Notes: a model not told the origin generated them from the sequence alone. A DNA stretch of 64,000 nt from Gloeobacter morelensis MG652769 (GCF_021018745.1 NZ_CP063845.1:2666001-2730000), one strand, 5' to 3'. Positions 34,932 to 47,143 are shown, numbered from the stretch's first letter. Program-made: numbers and translations.

Positions 34932-36269
34932 TCAGACGCGGTAAGCACCCGCGGCATCCGGCTCGGCTCGGCTCGGATCCGCCGTTACAGGCTCGACAGA
35001 TTCGAACGCCTTTTCAGCCAGGAACATCAAAAAGCCGACGTTCACCCAGAAGAAGACGTGCAGAAATTCGTAGCCGATGAACATGTTAAGCACAATCCCG
35101 ATAGCGCCCAACAGCAGAGCAAGCAGGCGCTCGCGCTGCTCGTCGCCCAGGAGGGCCAGCGCTCGGAAAAAATTGACAAATAACCGCACCAGCATCACCA
35201 TGACCAGTCCGAAGCCGATCAAGCCGGTCTCAGCAAAGATCTTCAAAAAATCAAAGTTGGGATAGTACGTCTTCGGCAGAAAATCCTTGTTGCCCATCGC
35301 CACATAACCCACGAACGGTCCGTACTGGCCCGCCCCGATGCCGGTAAACAAATTCGCCAGAATAATCGACACCAGATTGCCGGCGTTCGAGGCGCGCTCG
35401 ACCACCGCCCCGCTTACTAGTAGATCGCTGAAGGTGTCGTTGAAGGTGGGCAGGGTAGCAATGTAATAGCCCACGGGCGGCAGCAGCACCGCCGAGCCCA
35501 GGACGATGCCCAGGCGAAAGCGACGGTAAATCCAGAGGAGATACACCAACACCAGCAAAATCGAGACGATCGAAAACTTGGATTGGGAGATGGCTAGAGC
35601 CGCCACTCCAGCCAGGGCGATTGGCCAAAATCGACCGATATAGCGACTTGAAAGCATCAACAGCAACGGTGTCAAAAAGACGATGACAAATTGCTGCGGC
35701 TCGGCGGTAGTTCCCGCGAGACGCGGCAATACCCCATCGGTCTCCCACACTCCCAGGTAACCTCCGAAAGTGTGGGCAAGCACCTCGTTGTCCGTTGTAA
35801 AACCCTGGAAATACAAAAACAAAAATCCGTAGGCGAGGGCGATCGAAAGACTCCCCGAAAGCAACAACAGCCGAATGAGGATATGCTCAATGTGCGAATG
35901 GCGGCGCAAGGTAAAGTAGACCACATAGGCCGAGGCAAACGAGGCAAGGTATTTTGCCACATCCGAGACGAATAAGGGCAGATCAAAGTAAGCGTTGAAC
36001 ACATCCGGATTGCCCAAAAAGCGCAACAAAAAGTCCACACCCAGATAGACCACAAACAGCAACACAGCCCCCAGGTATCCCCGGGCGAGCCGCCCCGGCC
36101 CGGGAGCGACATTGAACAGCAGTGCCGCAAGCACAACCACCAGCCCGAGCCAGCCCGCCAGGCGCTGAATCGGCAGCACCACCCCCAACACGTCCTCGGG
36201 AATCCGCAGCCACACAAAGCAGTAGAGTGCCGCGAGCAGGCAGCCAATCGTTCTGAGCATCCGAATCAT
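34932..36269 (-). CDS. O-antigen ligase/polymerase-like polytopic membrane protein
   Basis: The 445-residue product has about 11-12 hydrophobic segments (GCLLAALYCFVWLRI; LGLVVVLAALLFNVA; GAVLLFVVYLGVDFLLRF; ILIRLLLLSGSLSIALAYGFLFLYF; and others) and a longer extracytoplasmic loop near residues 290-350. That is the layout of Wzy/WaaL-type proteins (O-antigen ligase family), which join or polymerise lipid-linked sugars at the periplasmic face. No clear catalytic motif stands out. ATG at 36269 is preferred; the longer frame adds 75 soluble residues overlapping uvrA. It lies 47 bp after uvrA on the same strand but is functionally unrelated. A few glycosyltransferases occur elsewhere in the window. 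Confidence 0.75.
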   Translation of the reverse strand: MIRMLRTIGCLLAALYCFVWLRIPEDVLGVVLPIQRLAGWLGLVVVLAALLFNVAPGPGRLARGYLGAVLLFVVYLGVDFLLRFLGNPDVFNAYFDLPLFVSDVAKYLASFASAYVVYFTLRRHSHIEHILIRLLLLSGSLSIALAYGFLFLYFQGFTTDNEVLAHTFGGYLGVWETDGVLPRLAGTTAEPQQFVIVFLTPLLLMLSSRYIGRFWPIALAGVAALAISQSKFSIVSILLVLVYLLWIYRRFRLGIVLGSAVLLPPVGYYIATLPTFNDTFSDLLVSGAVVERASNAGNLVSIILANLFTGIGAGQYGPFVGYVAMGNKDFLPKTYYPNFDFLKIFAETGLIGFGLVMVMLVRLFVNFFRALALLGDEQRERLLALLLGAIGIVLNMFIGYEFLHVFFWVNVGFLMFLAEKAFESVEPVTADPSRAEPDAAGAYRV

Positions 36270-36316
36270 CTTTAATCTGGGCTCAGAATAGCAAATATCC
36301 TGCTCCTGGCTGCGTC

Positions 36317-39262
<2,946 letters not shown>

Positions 39263-39563
39263 CCCCCACGCCCTGGTTGCAAAATTTTAAAGAACGTTAC
39301 CCTATGGTATCCGCCGACCTGGCGGACGGCAGGGCTGCCCATGCTGTCCAATTTACCATGGACATGGACGAAGATCCACAGCCTTTGGGCATCGTGCAGC
39401 CGTGCATTTCCTACAAAAAGTGGAAGACGGCTACGCAACTACGTTTTAAAAAACGTATGTCACGCTAAATGCCCGCTCTCCCCAGCAAACAGCGCCAATG
39501 TGGGCGCTGCTGCCGAGCATGCTGTGGAATAGCAGCCCACAAATTATTGCAGACAGGAAAGCC
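39263..39563. other. Intergenic region upstream of uvrA; weak small frame only
   Basis: A 54-codon frame from ATG 39304 to 39468 is open on the plus strand (MVSADLADGRAAHAVQFTMD at its start), but it has no clear ribosome binding site and no recognisable family. I treat it as unsupported. The rest should hold the uvrA promoter and that of the gene at 39564. Confidence 0.35.
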
Positions 39564-39863
39564 ATGAACGCGTTTCAGATTTTGCTGAAAGTAGAAATAA
39601 TTCTCCTGACGACCGTTGCGACGCTTGTGTGCGCTGTGGCGGTTCGGGCGGCTCCCGGTACAGCACAGCTTGCTCAGGCAGCGGACCCTTGCGAGGACGC
39701 GCGCAGGCAACTGCTGGCACTCAAAAGCGATGTGGAATTCGAAAAAGCCCGCATCGAGGTCGATCAATCCACCCAGCTGGCGGCAAAAAGCCGCATCGGC
39801 CAGCTGAACCGGCAAATCAAGTCCAAACAGGCCGCCCTCAAAAAGTGTGAGCGCGGCTCCTGA
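39564..39863 (+). CDS. Small secreted or membrane-anchored coiled-coil protein
   Basis: The 99-residue product starts with a hydrophobic signal or anchor (FQILLKVEIILLTTVATLVCAVAVRAA). A 55-residue helical region follows (DPCEDARRQLLALKSDVEFE and onward), with heptad-like spacing of Leu, Ile and Ala, and ends KKCERGS. Two cysteines flank the helix pair and could form a disulfide holding a helical hairpin. The ATG follows AGGAAAG at a suitable distance. No family is recognised. Confidence 0.6.
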   Translation: MNAFQILLKVEIILLTTVATLVCAVAVRAAPGTAQLAQAADPCEDARRQLLALKSDVEFEKARIEVDQSTQLAAKSRIGQLNRQIKSKQAALKKCERGS

Positions 39864-40003
39864 TACCCGCGCTGCAGGCTTCGGTTTGCGGCAAATGCGC
39901 AGTTTGACGTTAGGCTGCGTTGATTCGCCTAAGCTACTTTGCTTGACATCGCTGCAGGATGTCATAGATTATCAGAGCGTTAGTGGCTCTACGAAGTTTA
40001 CAT

Positions 40004-41224
40004 ATGCCTATAAACCAAAGACCCTCTTGGCGCAATGCTTTGCTTTCGAAAACCTGGCATAACTGGGTGCTTTGCGCGTGCATCCCCTTAGCGGCGGCAG
40101 CCCTTGTCCCGGCGACATCGGCCCTCTGGTCCCAACCAGTCGCCGGACAGACCACCGAAGAAGACGTGATCGTCTCGGGTCTCGACAGCCGCTTGTTCGA
40201 TCCAGAATTTGACCAGGACAACAACCGCTTTGTCTGGTCCGGCAACGACGGCAAAGTCTGGATCGGCAAAATCGATCCGGTGACCGGAAATTTTGATCCG
40301 CCCTCCGGCAAGAGCAAGCTGGTGGCCGAGGACGCCGCGCGCACTCTCGAAGTGGGCAACGGCCCAGAATGGGTGTACTCCGCCGCCGGAGATGTGGTGA
40401 CCTATACTGCGCTTGACGCGAATGGAGTGCGATTTTTGGCGAAGGCCAAATTTGTCGAAGGCCAGTGGGTGTCGTCTTTGCTGGAGGACGGCAAAAACGG
40501 CTTTGGGCCGATTGGCAGCCTGGATCCCGGTGATCCGAAGCCGCGGATTTCCTATCCAAAAGTGGTCAACAATGGCGCGGCCCTCATCCTCAAATGGCGC
40601 AACATTGACAACGCCAGTACCGAGGAACGGGTGCCAGGTGAGCAGGTGCAGGGGTTGCGATGGGTGCCGGGCAAGCGCCAGTTGACGGTCAACGCCGTGG
40701 TTAATGGCGTGCGCCAGGCGTTTTTGTACGATGTCGACACCAAAGTTTTTGAACAGCTCACCTTCGATTCCGGCCCCAAAGAAAGTGTCTTCATGTGGCA
40801 GGCGCCGGAGTTCGACAACGAATACATTTTCTTCGCGCTCATCAACGAGAGCAGCCTTGGGGTCTACCGCAAAATCGAAGGGGTGTGGACCAAGATAGCC
40901 GCGGTCAAACCGCCCTCCAAGGGCAAATTTATTCAGTCTCCCGAGCCATTTGTCTACAACGGCAAGTCGTACTTGATTATGGCTTCCTCCAATAGCCCAC
41001 AATCGACCACCCGCACAGCCCTGACCGACATCTGGCTGGCGGGGATCGACCCGGCGGCGCCCTTTTATTACCAGTGCAGCGACCCGTCGGAGAAGACCCG
41101 CAAAGACCCAGAAGTCTATATCACCCAGAATGGACCGTATATCTATTACTCTGCGGTACCCGCCCCCGGCGAAAGTGCGGTGATCTACCGCTGCGACAGC
41201 AAACTCGGACCGCCCCTGCCGTAG
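40004..41224 (+). CDS. Secreted protein of an unrecognised local family, member A
   Basis: The 406-residue protein has an N-terminal signal region (WVLCACIPLAAAALVPATSA) and then a mature part with repeated beta-propeller-like strands: RLFDPEFDQDNNRFVWSGND, KVWIGKIDPVTGNF, VGNGPEWVYS, GPIGSLDPGDPKPRISY, FLYDVDTKVFEQLTFD, DIWLAGIDP. The strand-turn pattern (W-x-G-x-I-D-P, QLTFD) resembles TolB-type or WD40-like propeller blades. Two paralogues lie within 3 kb. Conserved Cys pairs near the C-terminus (YYQCSDPSEK; IYRCDSK) may form a disulfide. The function is unknown. ATG at 40004 is preferred over GTG at 39983. Confidence 0.7.
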   Translation: MPINQRPSWRNALLSKTWHNWVLCACIPLAAAALVPATSALWSQPVAGQTTEEDVIVSGLDSRLFDPEFDQDNNRFVWSGNDGKVWIGKIDPVTGNFDPPSGKSKLVAEDAARTLEVGNGPEWVYSAAGDVVTYTALDANGVRFLAKAKFVEGQWVSSLLEDGKNGFGPIGSLDPGDPKPRISYPKVVNNGAALILKWRNIDNASTEERVPGEQVQGLRWVPGKRQLTVNAVVNGVRQAFLYDVDTKVFEQLTFDSGPKESVFMWQAPEFDNEYIFFALINESSLGVYRKIEGVWTKIAAVKPPSKGKFIQSPEPFVYNGKSYLIMASSNSPQSTTRTALTDIWLAGIDPAAPFYYQCSDPSEKTRKDPEVYITQNGPYIYYSAVPAPGESAVIYRCDSKLGPPLP

Positions 41225-41382
41225 CGGTTGTCGAAGGCTTGGCTCCGGAACCTAAAACCTCCGGGGCAATTCGCTCACGGTCACAGCCCGAGCCCGGTGT
41301 CGGCCCGAAAGGGAGCCGGGGTTTCGGGCTCGAGCCAAGCCAAAAAAACCGCCGGATCGGTGCGCACCCGGGGAGGTGCGGG

Positions 41383-42519
41383 TTAAAGCCCGGTCTCGCA
41401 CCGGTAGATGGCCGAAGTGAGCGGTGTGAGGAAGGCGAGGTAATAAATCATCGGACCGTCGTTTGTGATGAACACTTCCGGGTCTTTGCGGACTCTGGGG
41501 GTTGCGTCGCTCAGCTGCCGGTAAAAGGGGGCCTCCGGGTCGATCCCCGCCAGCCAAATTTCGGTGGGGATGGTCTTACTCGCCTGGTCCGCGCTGCTGG
41601 AGGCGACCATAAAGATATAGGATTTGCCCTCGTACACCAGCAGTTCCGGCGACCAGAGGTAGTCATTGCTCGTCGGCGGCTTGAGCGTATTGATCTTCGT
41701 CCAGGCTCCGCCAATCTTTCGGTAGACACCGATTTCGCGCTCGTTGATGAGGGTGAAAAACAGGTACTCATCCCCGTATTCCGGTGCCTGCCACATAAAG
41801 ATCGCTTTTTTAATGCCGCCGTCGAAGGTGAGCTGTTCGAGCACACCGCTGTCGACGTCGTACATGAACCCTTGCCGCCCACTGCCGACGCGCTCGGTGA
41901 GCACCAGCGCCCGTCTGCCATCTACCCAGCGCCCGCCCGGCGGCTGGGAGCCGGGGATCGCCTCTTCGGTGGATGGTTCGTCGAGCCCGCGCCAAAAAGT
42001 GACCTGTTTGCGGTCCTCATCGCGGCCAATATATGAAATGCGCGGAGACGGATCGCCGCGATCGAGGCTGCCTATCGGTCCAAAGCGACCGCGGCCGTTC
42101 TCGAGAATCTCCCCGGACCAGACGCCGTCCTGCAGGCGGGCGCGGCCGAGGGCGTAGCGGCCATCGTCGAACTTGGTGTAGACAATCTGGGGTCCGCTGC
42201 TGGTGAAGACCCACTCCGGGCCGTTGCCGATCACCTCGACTGGGACCGCGCCGCTGTCGACGGCGATGCTTTTGCCGTCAGCTGGTTCGAAGTTGCCCGT
42301 CTGCGGATCGACATTGCCGATCCAGACGTCCCCGACGCCGTCCACCCAGGTGAAGCGGGCGTTGCCCTGATCGAATTCAGGGTCGATAATCGGCGCTTCG
42401 GTGATCAAAATATCGGTGGGGACAAACTGGGCGAGGGCAGCTTTGTGTTGACTTGCACAGCAAAAAATAGCGAACGAGAGCGACACGATAGCCGGAAATT
42501 TGTAGGGATTAATTAGCAT
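41383..42519 (-). CDS. Secreted protein of an unrecognised local family, member B
   Basis: The 378-residue product is a paralogue of the genes on either side but is inverted. It carries a signal peptide (FPAIVSLSFAIFCCASQHKAALA) and the family blocks IIDPEFDQGNARFTWVDG, VIGNGPEWVFTSSGPQIVY, GPIGSLDRGDPSPRISY, EQLTFDGGIKKAIFMWQAPE and EIWLAGIDPEAPFY. It is the most diverged of the three and lacks the first of the two C-terminal cysteines (YRQLSDATPR). ATG at 42519 begins the signal region; the longer frame adds 19 residues with no support. It may bind a ligand or act as a surface propeller. Confidence 0.7.
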   Translation of the reverse strand: MLINPYKFPAIVSLSFAIFCCASQHKAALAQFVPTDILITEAPIIDPEFDQGNARFTWVDGVGDVWIGNVDPQTGNFEPADGKSIAVDSGAVPVEVIGNGPEWVFTSSGPQIVYTKFDDGRYALGRARLQDGVWSGEILENGRGRFGPIGSLDRGDPSPRISYIGRDEDRKQVTFWRGLDEPSTEEAIPGSQPPGGRWVDGRRALVLTERVGSGRQGFMYDVDSGVLEQLTFDGGIKKAIFMWQAPEYGDEYLFFTLINEREIGVYRKIGGAWTKINTLKPPTSNDYLWSPELLVYEGKSYIFMVASSSADQASKTIPTEIWLAGIDPEAPFYRQLSDATPRVRKDPEVFITNDGPMIYYLAFLTPLTSAIYRCETGL

Positions 42520-42720
42520 CGAAAAAGTCTTGTAGGGTTGACAAATACAGGCGGCTGCAGGTGGTGGATCCTCCATTCAATAGTCAAACGGCTACCGAGC
42601 GCCCGAAAGCTGGCCGGATTGGCCCGTCCGGCTTGCTAGGCGCGCACGACCAACGCGAGTATATTACAAATGCGCACATTTACTCATAGCGCCAGGAAAG
42701 CCTTGCTCCTTCACTTGGGT

Positions 42721-42755
42721 GCTCGCCGGAGATCTTTACAAGATTTTCCGGCGCT
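42721..42755. repeat. Imperfect inverted repeat in the divergent promoter region
   Basis: gctcgccggagatct and agattttccggcgct pair over most of their length around a short centre. It lies between the divergent members B and C (gap 42520-42811) and could be an operator or a transcript hairpin. No regulator is apparent. Confidence 0.4.
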
Positions 42756-42811
42756 CCCGCCTGGGAACGGCTTATCGTATGTGCGTAGCGTCCTGTTGGT
42801 AGAGAAGTTGC

Positions 42812-44023
42812 ATGTATCTGAGAACACGCAATGATTTCCCTCCGGCCTTCCCAGTTGGTTTGTTCGAGCAGCGATGGCAGCGCTCCTGCCGCTGGCTGCT
42901 GGCGATGGTCGCCTCAATCGGGACTGGTGTTTCCTGGCCTGGCCCGACCCACGCCGATGTGATCGTCTCCGATCCGAGTGTGCGGCTTTTTGATCCGGAG
43001 TTTGACCAGGCTGGGGAACGGTTTACCTGGGTTGCGCAGGATGGTCGCGTGTTTATTGGCTACGTCGATCGGGCGACGGGCAATTTTGTGCCCCCGAACG
43101 GAGCGGCGGTGCTGGTGGCGGAGGGGGCCCTGACGGTGCCCAACGAGGTGGGCAACGGCCCGGAGTGGGTCTTCACCAGCAGCGAACCCCAGATTGTCTA
43201 CACTGCGGCGAATGCTGCGGGTGGGCGCACCGTGGCCCGCGCCCGCAAGCAGGGCGAAGTGTGGATCTCAGAAGTGCTCCCCTTCGGCAACAACCGCTTT
43301 GCGCCCATCGGCAGCCTCGACCGCGGCGATCCGTCTCCGCGCATTTCGTATTTGCAGCGCACGACCGAGCAGGCCACCACCGACATTCTCACTAAATGGC
43401 GCAACCTGGATGATGCGGGTAGTGAACAACAAGTCCCCGGCGCGGATGTGCAGGGCCTGCGCTGGGTGGAAGGGCGGCGGGCGATGGTCTACAGCGCGGT
43501 GGTGCAGGGGGTGCGCCAGGCCTTTTTGTACGACATCGACACCCAAAAGCTCGAACAACTCACCTTCGATGCCGGCCCCAAAGAAAGTGTTTTCATGTGG
43601 CAGGCGCCGGAGTTCGACAACGAATACATTTTCTTCGCGCTCATCAACGAGAGCAGCCTCGGGATCTACCGTCAGGTAAACGGCGCCTGGAGCAAAATCT
43701 ATGCGCTCAAACCGCCATCGAAGGGTAGGTTTATCCAGTCGCCGGAATTTTTCAAGCACAACGGCAAATCTTATCTATTTATGGTCACCTCGGACAGTCC
43801 ACTGTCCACCAATAAGGACTTGCCTTCGGACATCTGGCTGGCGGGGATCGATCCGAATGCGCCGGATTTTCGCCAGTGCAGCGATGCAAGTGAAAAGGTG
43901 CGCAAGGATCCGGAGGTCTTTATTACCGACCTCGGACCGTTCCTGTACTACGCAGCTAAACCTGAAGGCGGCGCTTTTCCGGTAATTTACCGCTGTGACA
44001 CTGGCCTTGGCCCCAGGCAGTAA
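42812..44023 (+). CDS. Secreted protein of an unrecognised local family, member C
   Basis: The 403-residue product is closely related to member A: RLFDPEFDQAGERFTWVAQD, VGNGPEWVFTSSEPQIVY, GPESVFMWQAPEFDN-type sequence (GPKESVFMWQAPEFDNEY), DIWLAGIDPNAPDFRQC and a final VIYRCDTGLG. The signal region is RWLLAMVASIGTGVSWPGP. Around 100 bp encoding GPKESVFMWQAPEFDNEYIF is nearly identical in DNA to member A, pointing to gene conversion. Both C-terminal cysteines are kept. The stop is 3 bp from the convergent hydrolase stop, with no room for a terminator. Confidence 0.7.
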   Translation: MYLRTRNDFPPAFPVGLFEQRWQRSCRWLLAMVASIGTGVSWPGPTHADVIVSDPSVRLFDPEFDQAGERFTWVAQDGRVFIGYVDRATGNFVPPNGAAVLVAEGALTVPNEVGNGPEWVFTSSEPQIVYTAANAAGGRTVARARKQGEVWISEVLPFGNNRFAPIGSLDRGDPSPRISYLQRTTEQATTDILTKWRNLDDAGSEQQVPGADVQGLRWVEGRRAMVYSAVVQGVRQAFLYDIDTQKLEQLTFDAGPKESVFMWQAPEFDNEYIFFALINESSLGIYRQVNGAWSKIYALKPPSKGRFIQSPEFFKHNGKSYLFMVTSDSPLSTNKDLPSDIWLAGIDPNAPDFRQCSDASEKVRKDPEVFITDLGPFLYYAAKPEGGAFPVIYRCDTGLGPRQ

Positions 44024-44026
44024 GGA

Positions 44027-45187
44027 CTACTTGCGGCGCAGGTCGACAGCACCGTTGCTGAATTTGACCAGCCCGTCCGACTGCAGATAGGCGCGGGCGC
44101 GCTCGTCGCCTTTGAGATAGGCGTCCCAAAAGGCGGTAGTGGCCACCTTGACATAGCCGAATATGGCCGTCTGATCTGCCCCGCCGCGCGCCCGCATGCC
44201 GCCGCCCATCCGGCCGCCGCCCTCCCCTTCCCCCGCCCGAAACCGCTCTCGCAACCGTTCGCGCATCTGCGGGGGAAGATTGCCCAGGCGCCCTGCCTGG
44301 GGCTCTTGCTCTGCGCCTTGCCCGGCGAAGCGGCCGGTGTAGGAGCCGTGGTTCGCCCCTTCGATAAGCAGACCGTACTTGTCGCCGCGCGGGGCAAGCG
44401 TAAACGGTTCGAGCTTCTCCTGCGGCCCCTGGCCGGTGATTCCCCGGTCGAGCGAGCCGGTCACCGTCATCGTCGGGCGGTTCATCGCCTCCCACGAGCG
44501 CTCGGTGAGGCCCTGCTGGCCGCTGCCCTGGGCGGAGAGCAACAGAATCGCCCGCACCCGGTTGTCGGCAAAGCTCGCGGCCCGCCCACCGCCGGGAATA
44601 TCGATGCGCGCGCCGCCGATGAGCATGGCGGTAAAAGCCCCCAGCGAGTGACCGCTCACCCCGATATTGCGCGCCTCGGGTTTGCCCTTGAGGTCGGGGA
44701 TCTGCCTTTCGAGTTCTCCCAGGGAGCTGATCACAAAAGAAATGTCCCGGGCGCGGTTTTGCCAGGCCCCCGGGTCATTGGCCAGGCGCTTTGCCGACTG
44801 GAGCAGGCCGCCCGTTTGGGCCTGACCTGTGGCCCGCTGCAGGGCGATCGAATCGGCGTGGGTCGGATTGAGACACACGTAGCCATGGCTGGCCCAGAAG
44901 CGGGCGATCAGCGCTTTTTCTTTGCCGGAACCGCCCGAGCCGTGGGAGAAGACAATCACCGGGTAGCGCCCCGGTTGCTGCGGATAGGCCACGTACACCG
45001 GCAGTTCCTTACCGCGCTCGCGGTCGAAGAGCACCACCTGCTCAGCCTCAGCGACGGCATAAGGGCCGTCGGCCAGCAAGGCTTCGCTTTGCGAAGCGAG
45101 AGCGACGGGGGCCGCCGCCGCCGGGATCGGCGGCAAAGCTGAACCGGCCAGCCAGCCCGACAGTGCCAGAAGGACAAAAAAGCGCAT
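44027..45187 (-). CDS. Secreted alpha/beta hydrolase (chlorophyllase/dienelactone hydrolase-like)
   Basis: The 386-residue protein has a signal peptide (FFVLLALSGWLAGSALPPIPAAA). It has the oxyanion stretch VIVFSHGSGGSGKEK and the nucleophile elbow VSGHSLGAFTAMLIGG, a GxSxG motif. A Gly-rich low-complexity insert occurs near residue 320 (GGGRMGGGMRARGGADQ). The His of the triad is probably in IEGANHGSYTG. Such proteins hydrolyse esters of varied carboxylates in the periplasm; the substrate is unknown. ATG at 45187 starts the signal peptide. It is the last gene of the leftward run ppa-panD-GT2, 53 bp after the GT2 stop. Confidence 0.8.
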   Translation of the reverse strand: MRFFVLLALSGWLAGSALPPIPAAAAPVALASQSEALLADGPYAVAEAEQVVLFDRERGKELPVYVAYPQQPGRYPVIVFSHGSGGSGKEKALIARFWASHGYVCLNPTHADSIALQRATGQAQTGGLLQSAKRLANDPGAWQNRARDISFVISSLGELERQIPDLKGKPEARNIGVSGHSLGAFTAMLIGGARIDIPGGGRAASFADNRVRAILLLSAQGSGQQGLTERSWEAMNRPTMTVTGSLDRGITGQGPQEKLEPFTLAPRGDKYGLLIEGANHGSYTGRFAGQGAEQEPQAGRLGNLPPQMRERLRERFRAGEGEGGGRMGGGMRARGGADQTAIFGYVKVATTAFWDAYLKGDERARAYLQSDGLVKFSNGAVDLRRK

Positions 45188-45240
45188 GTTATCTCTCCGA
45201 TTGAATCTACAGGTGCGGACGCTGCGATGGGACGAGCGGT

Positions 45241-46794
45241 TCAGAGCCGACGGGTCTGGGGCGCGCTTGCAGCCAGGGGCTGCGCCCCGTTGCTTTGCCG
45301 GGTAGGGCGAAGATGCTGCCACAGTCCAAGGCCCCCCACGTAAGCGTATCCGAGCACGTAGAGCAATAAAAACGGCAGCATGCCCCAGGCGCGTCCCTGG
45401 ATAGCCAGGAGCATCCCCCAACCGGCGTAGAGGCTCAGGGCAAGTTCCACAAAACTGCCCCAATCGAGGGGGAGCCGGTAGCGCTTGTGCTCCCAGCGAT
45501 CGCCCCTGGCCACCACGGCAAATTTGGGAGTGCGCCGAAAAGCGCCGCCCCGGTCGAACAGGCCCGCGAGTACAGCGCGGCTATTCGAAAGCGAGAGCCC
45601 GGTCCCAAGGACCGCGAGCAGCGCCACCGCCGCGAGTGAGCGGCGCCAGTCGCGCGGAGCGAGATCGCGCCGGGCCGTCAGGTAAAGCGTCGGCGGCCCG
45701 AAGGTGGCAGGCACCATCAGCGTTCCCCAGACCAGGCTGAGCGGGTGCTGCCCCACCCAACTGACCGTCAGCAGCGGCACCGAACACAGCACAATCCAGA
45801 CCATCAGCGGATGGACCGCGTAGCCGGTCAGGTGCAGCACCGCCTGCAGCTTCTGCATCGGGCTGCCCCCACAGCCCATCACCCGGCCGAGCAATTTGCG
45901 GGCGCACTGGATGCTGCCTTTGGCCCAACGGTACTGCTGCATTTTGTAAGCGGCCATCGAGACCGGCAACTCGGCCGGGGCGACGATCCGTCCGTCGTAG
46001 ACCGCTTTCCAACCGGCCAACTGGCAGCGGTAACTGAGGTCGAGATCTTCTGCGAGGGTGTCGGCCTGCCAGCCGCCACCGGCTTCGATCGCCCGCTTGC
46101 GCCACACACCGGCGGTGCCGTTGAAATTGAAGTAGTAGCCGTTGGCGCAGCGCGCCTGCTGTTCGACGGCGAAGTGGCCGTCGATACCAAGCGCCTGCAA
46201 CCGGGTCAACAGCGAATAGCCCGGGTTGGTATGTCCCCAGCGCGTCTGCACCAGCCCGACGCGCCCATCGGCAAAGTGCACCAGGGCGCGCTTCAGCCAG
46301 TCCGGGGGCGGCAAAAAGTCCGCGTCGAAGATGGCGATGTATTCACCGTTCGCCAGGGGTGTGGCGGCGGCCAGGGCGCCGGCTTTAAAGCCGTGGCGCT
46401 CTTTGCGATGCAAATGTTCGATACTGAAGCCGAGCCGCCGTTGCTCCTCGATGGCGGCGGCCAGCAGTTGGACCGTCTCGTCGGTGGAATCGTCGAGCAC
46501 CTGGATGTGCAGGGCCTCGCGCGGGTAGTCGAGGGCGCAGGCCGCCGCAAGCAGGCGGCGACAGACGTACAGTTCATTGAAAACCGGCAGCTGCACCGTC
46601 ACCAGCGGCCACCGCCCGGGAGAAGGCGGCACCGGCGGCGGCACCCCGCGCCGGGCGGTCAGCCAGTAGGCATTGATCCCGTAGGTGAAAAGCCACAGGG
46701 CTGCCAGGCTGTTGAGCACCAGCAGCGCAAAAGCCCAAGTCTCAACCAGCGTGTTCGACGCTCCTGTGGACTGAGACGATGCGGTTGTGAGCAT
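45241..46794 (-). CDS. Processive family 2 glycosyltransferase (cellulose/mannan synthase-like)
   Basis: The 517-residue membrane enzyme has an N-terminal TM helix (FALLVLNSLAALWLFTYGINAYWL) and a cytoplasmic GT-A domain with all D,D,D,Q-x-x-R-W elements: VLDDSTDET, IFDADFLPP, TLAEDLDLSYR and QQYRWAKGSIQ. Four to five C-terminal TM helices follow. The overall form resembles the CslA/CslC-type (glucomannan or glucan) synthases. It would polymerise a beta-linked sugar and pass it across the inner membrane. No cyclic-di-GMP-binding PilZ domain is seen. Its likely start (46794) overlaps the 3' end of panD by 53 nt. Confidence 0.85.
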   Translation of the reverse strand: MLTTASSQSTGASNTLVETWAFALLVLNSLAALWLFTYGINAYWLTARRGVPPPVPPSPGRWPLVTVQLPVFNELYVCRRLLAAACALDYPREALHIQVLDDSTDETVQLLAAAIEEQRRLGFSIEHLHRKERHGFKAGALAAATPLANGEYIAIFDADFLPPPDWLKRALVHFADGRVGLVQTRWGHTNPGYSLLTRLQALGIDGHFAVEQQARCANGYYFNFNGTAGVWRKRAIEAGGGWQADTLAEDLDLSYRCQLAGWKAVYDGRIVAPAELPVSMAAYKMQQYRWAKGSIQCARKLLGRVMGCGGSPMQKLQAVLHLTGYAVHPLMVWIVLCSVPLLTVSWVGQHPLSLVWGTLMVPATFGPPTLYLTARRDLAPRDWRRSLAAVALLAVLGTGLSLSNSRAVLAGLFDRGGAFRRTPKFAVVARGDRWEHKRYRLPLDWGSFVELALSLYAGWGMLLAIQGRAWGMLPFLLLYVLGYAYVGGLGLWQHLRPTRQSNGAQPLAASAPQTRRL

Positions 46795-47119
46795 CGACGT
46801 ACACCACCTGGGGTTGGTGGTGCTCCAGTTCAACAGCCGTGCCCTGGCCGTAGGCCAGGATAATCACCCGATCGCCGGCTGCTGCCAAACGGGCCGCTGC
46901 ACCGTTGAGGACCACCGCCCCAGAACCTTCGCTGGCCTCGATGGCGTAGGTGATCAGGCGCGCGCCGTTGCTGAGGTTGACGACGTGCACCTGTTCGTGG
47001 GGCAGGATACCCGCCGCCGCGAGCAGGCTGCTGTCGACGCTGATCGAACCCACATACTCCAGACAGGCTCCAGTCACAGTGGCGCGGTGGATTTTGCCGA
47101 GTAGCACGGTGCGTAACAT
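46742..47119 (-). CDS. panD: Aspartate 1-decarboxylase proenzyme
   Basis: The 125-residue protein makes beta-alanine from L-aspartate for pantothenate and coenzyme A. It is a pyruvoyl enzyme formed by self-cleavage. The cleavage pair is Gly24-Ser25 in the EYVGSIS segment; Lys9 and His11 in LGKIHRATVT and Tyr22 are all present. Length fits the family. It lies 24 bp downstream of ppa on the same strand, so it is probably co-transcribed. The 3' end overlaps the next gene. The link to coenzyme A and hence phosphopantetheine is notable in a window with a lipid megasynthase, but the two loci run in opposite directions. Confidence 0.95.
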   Translation of the reverse strand: MLRTVLLGKIHRATVTGACLEYVGSISVDSSLLAAAGILPHEQVHVVNLSNGARLITYAIEASEGSGAVVLNGAAARLAAAGDRVIILAYGQGTAVELEHHQPQVVYVDAHNRIVSVHRSVEHAG

Positions 47120-47143
47120 GGGCTCCTACCCCCCTTGGTTGGT

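Noticed and set aside
39304-39468. 54-codon plus-strand frame before the small coiled-coil gene
   Set aside because: No ribosome binding site, no homology and overlap with the expected uvrA promoter.
41263-41345. Strong GC-rich inverted repeat (cgagcccg/cgggctcg) as an intrinsic terminator
   Set aside because: No T-run follows on either strand. It may be a structural repeat between two convergent paralogues, but I cannot call a terminator.
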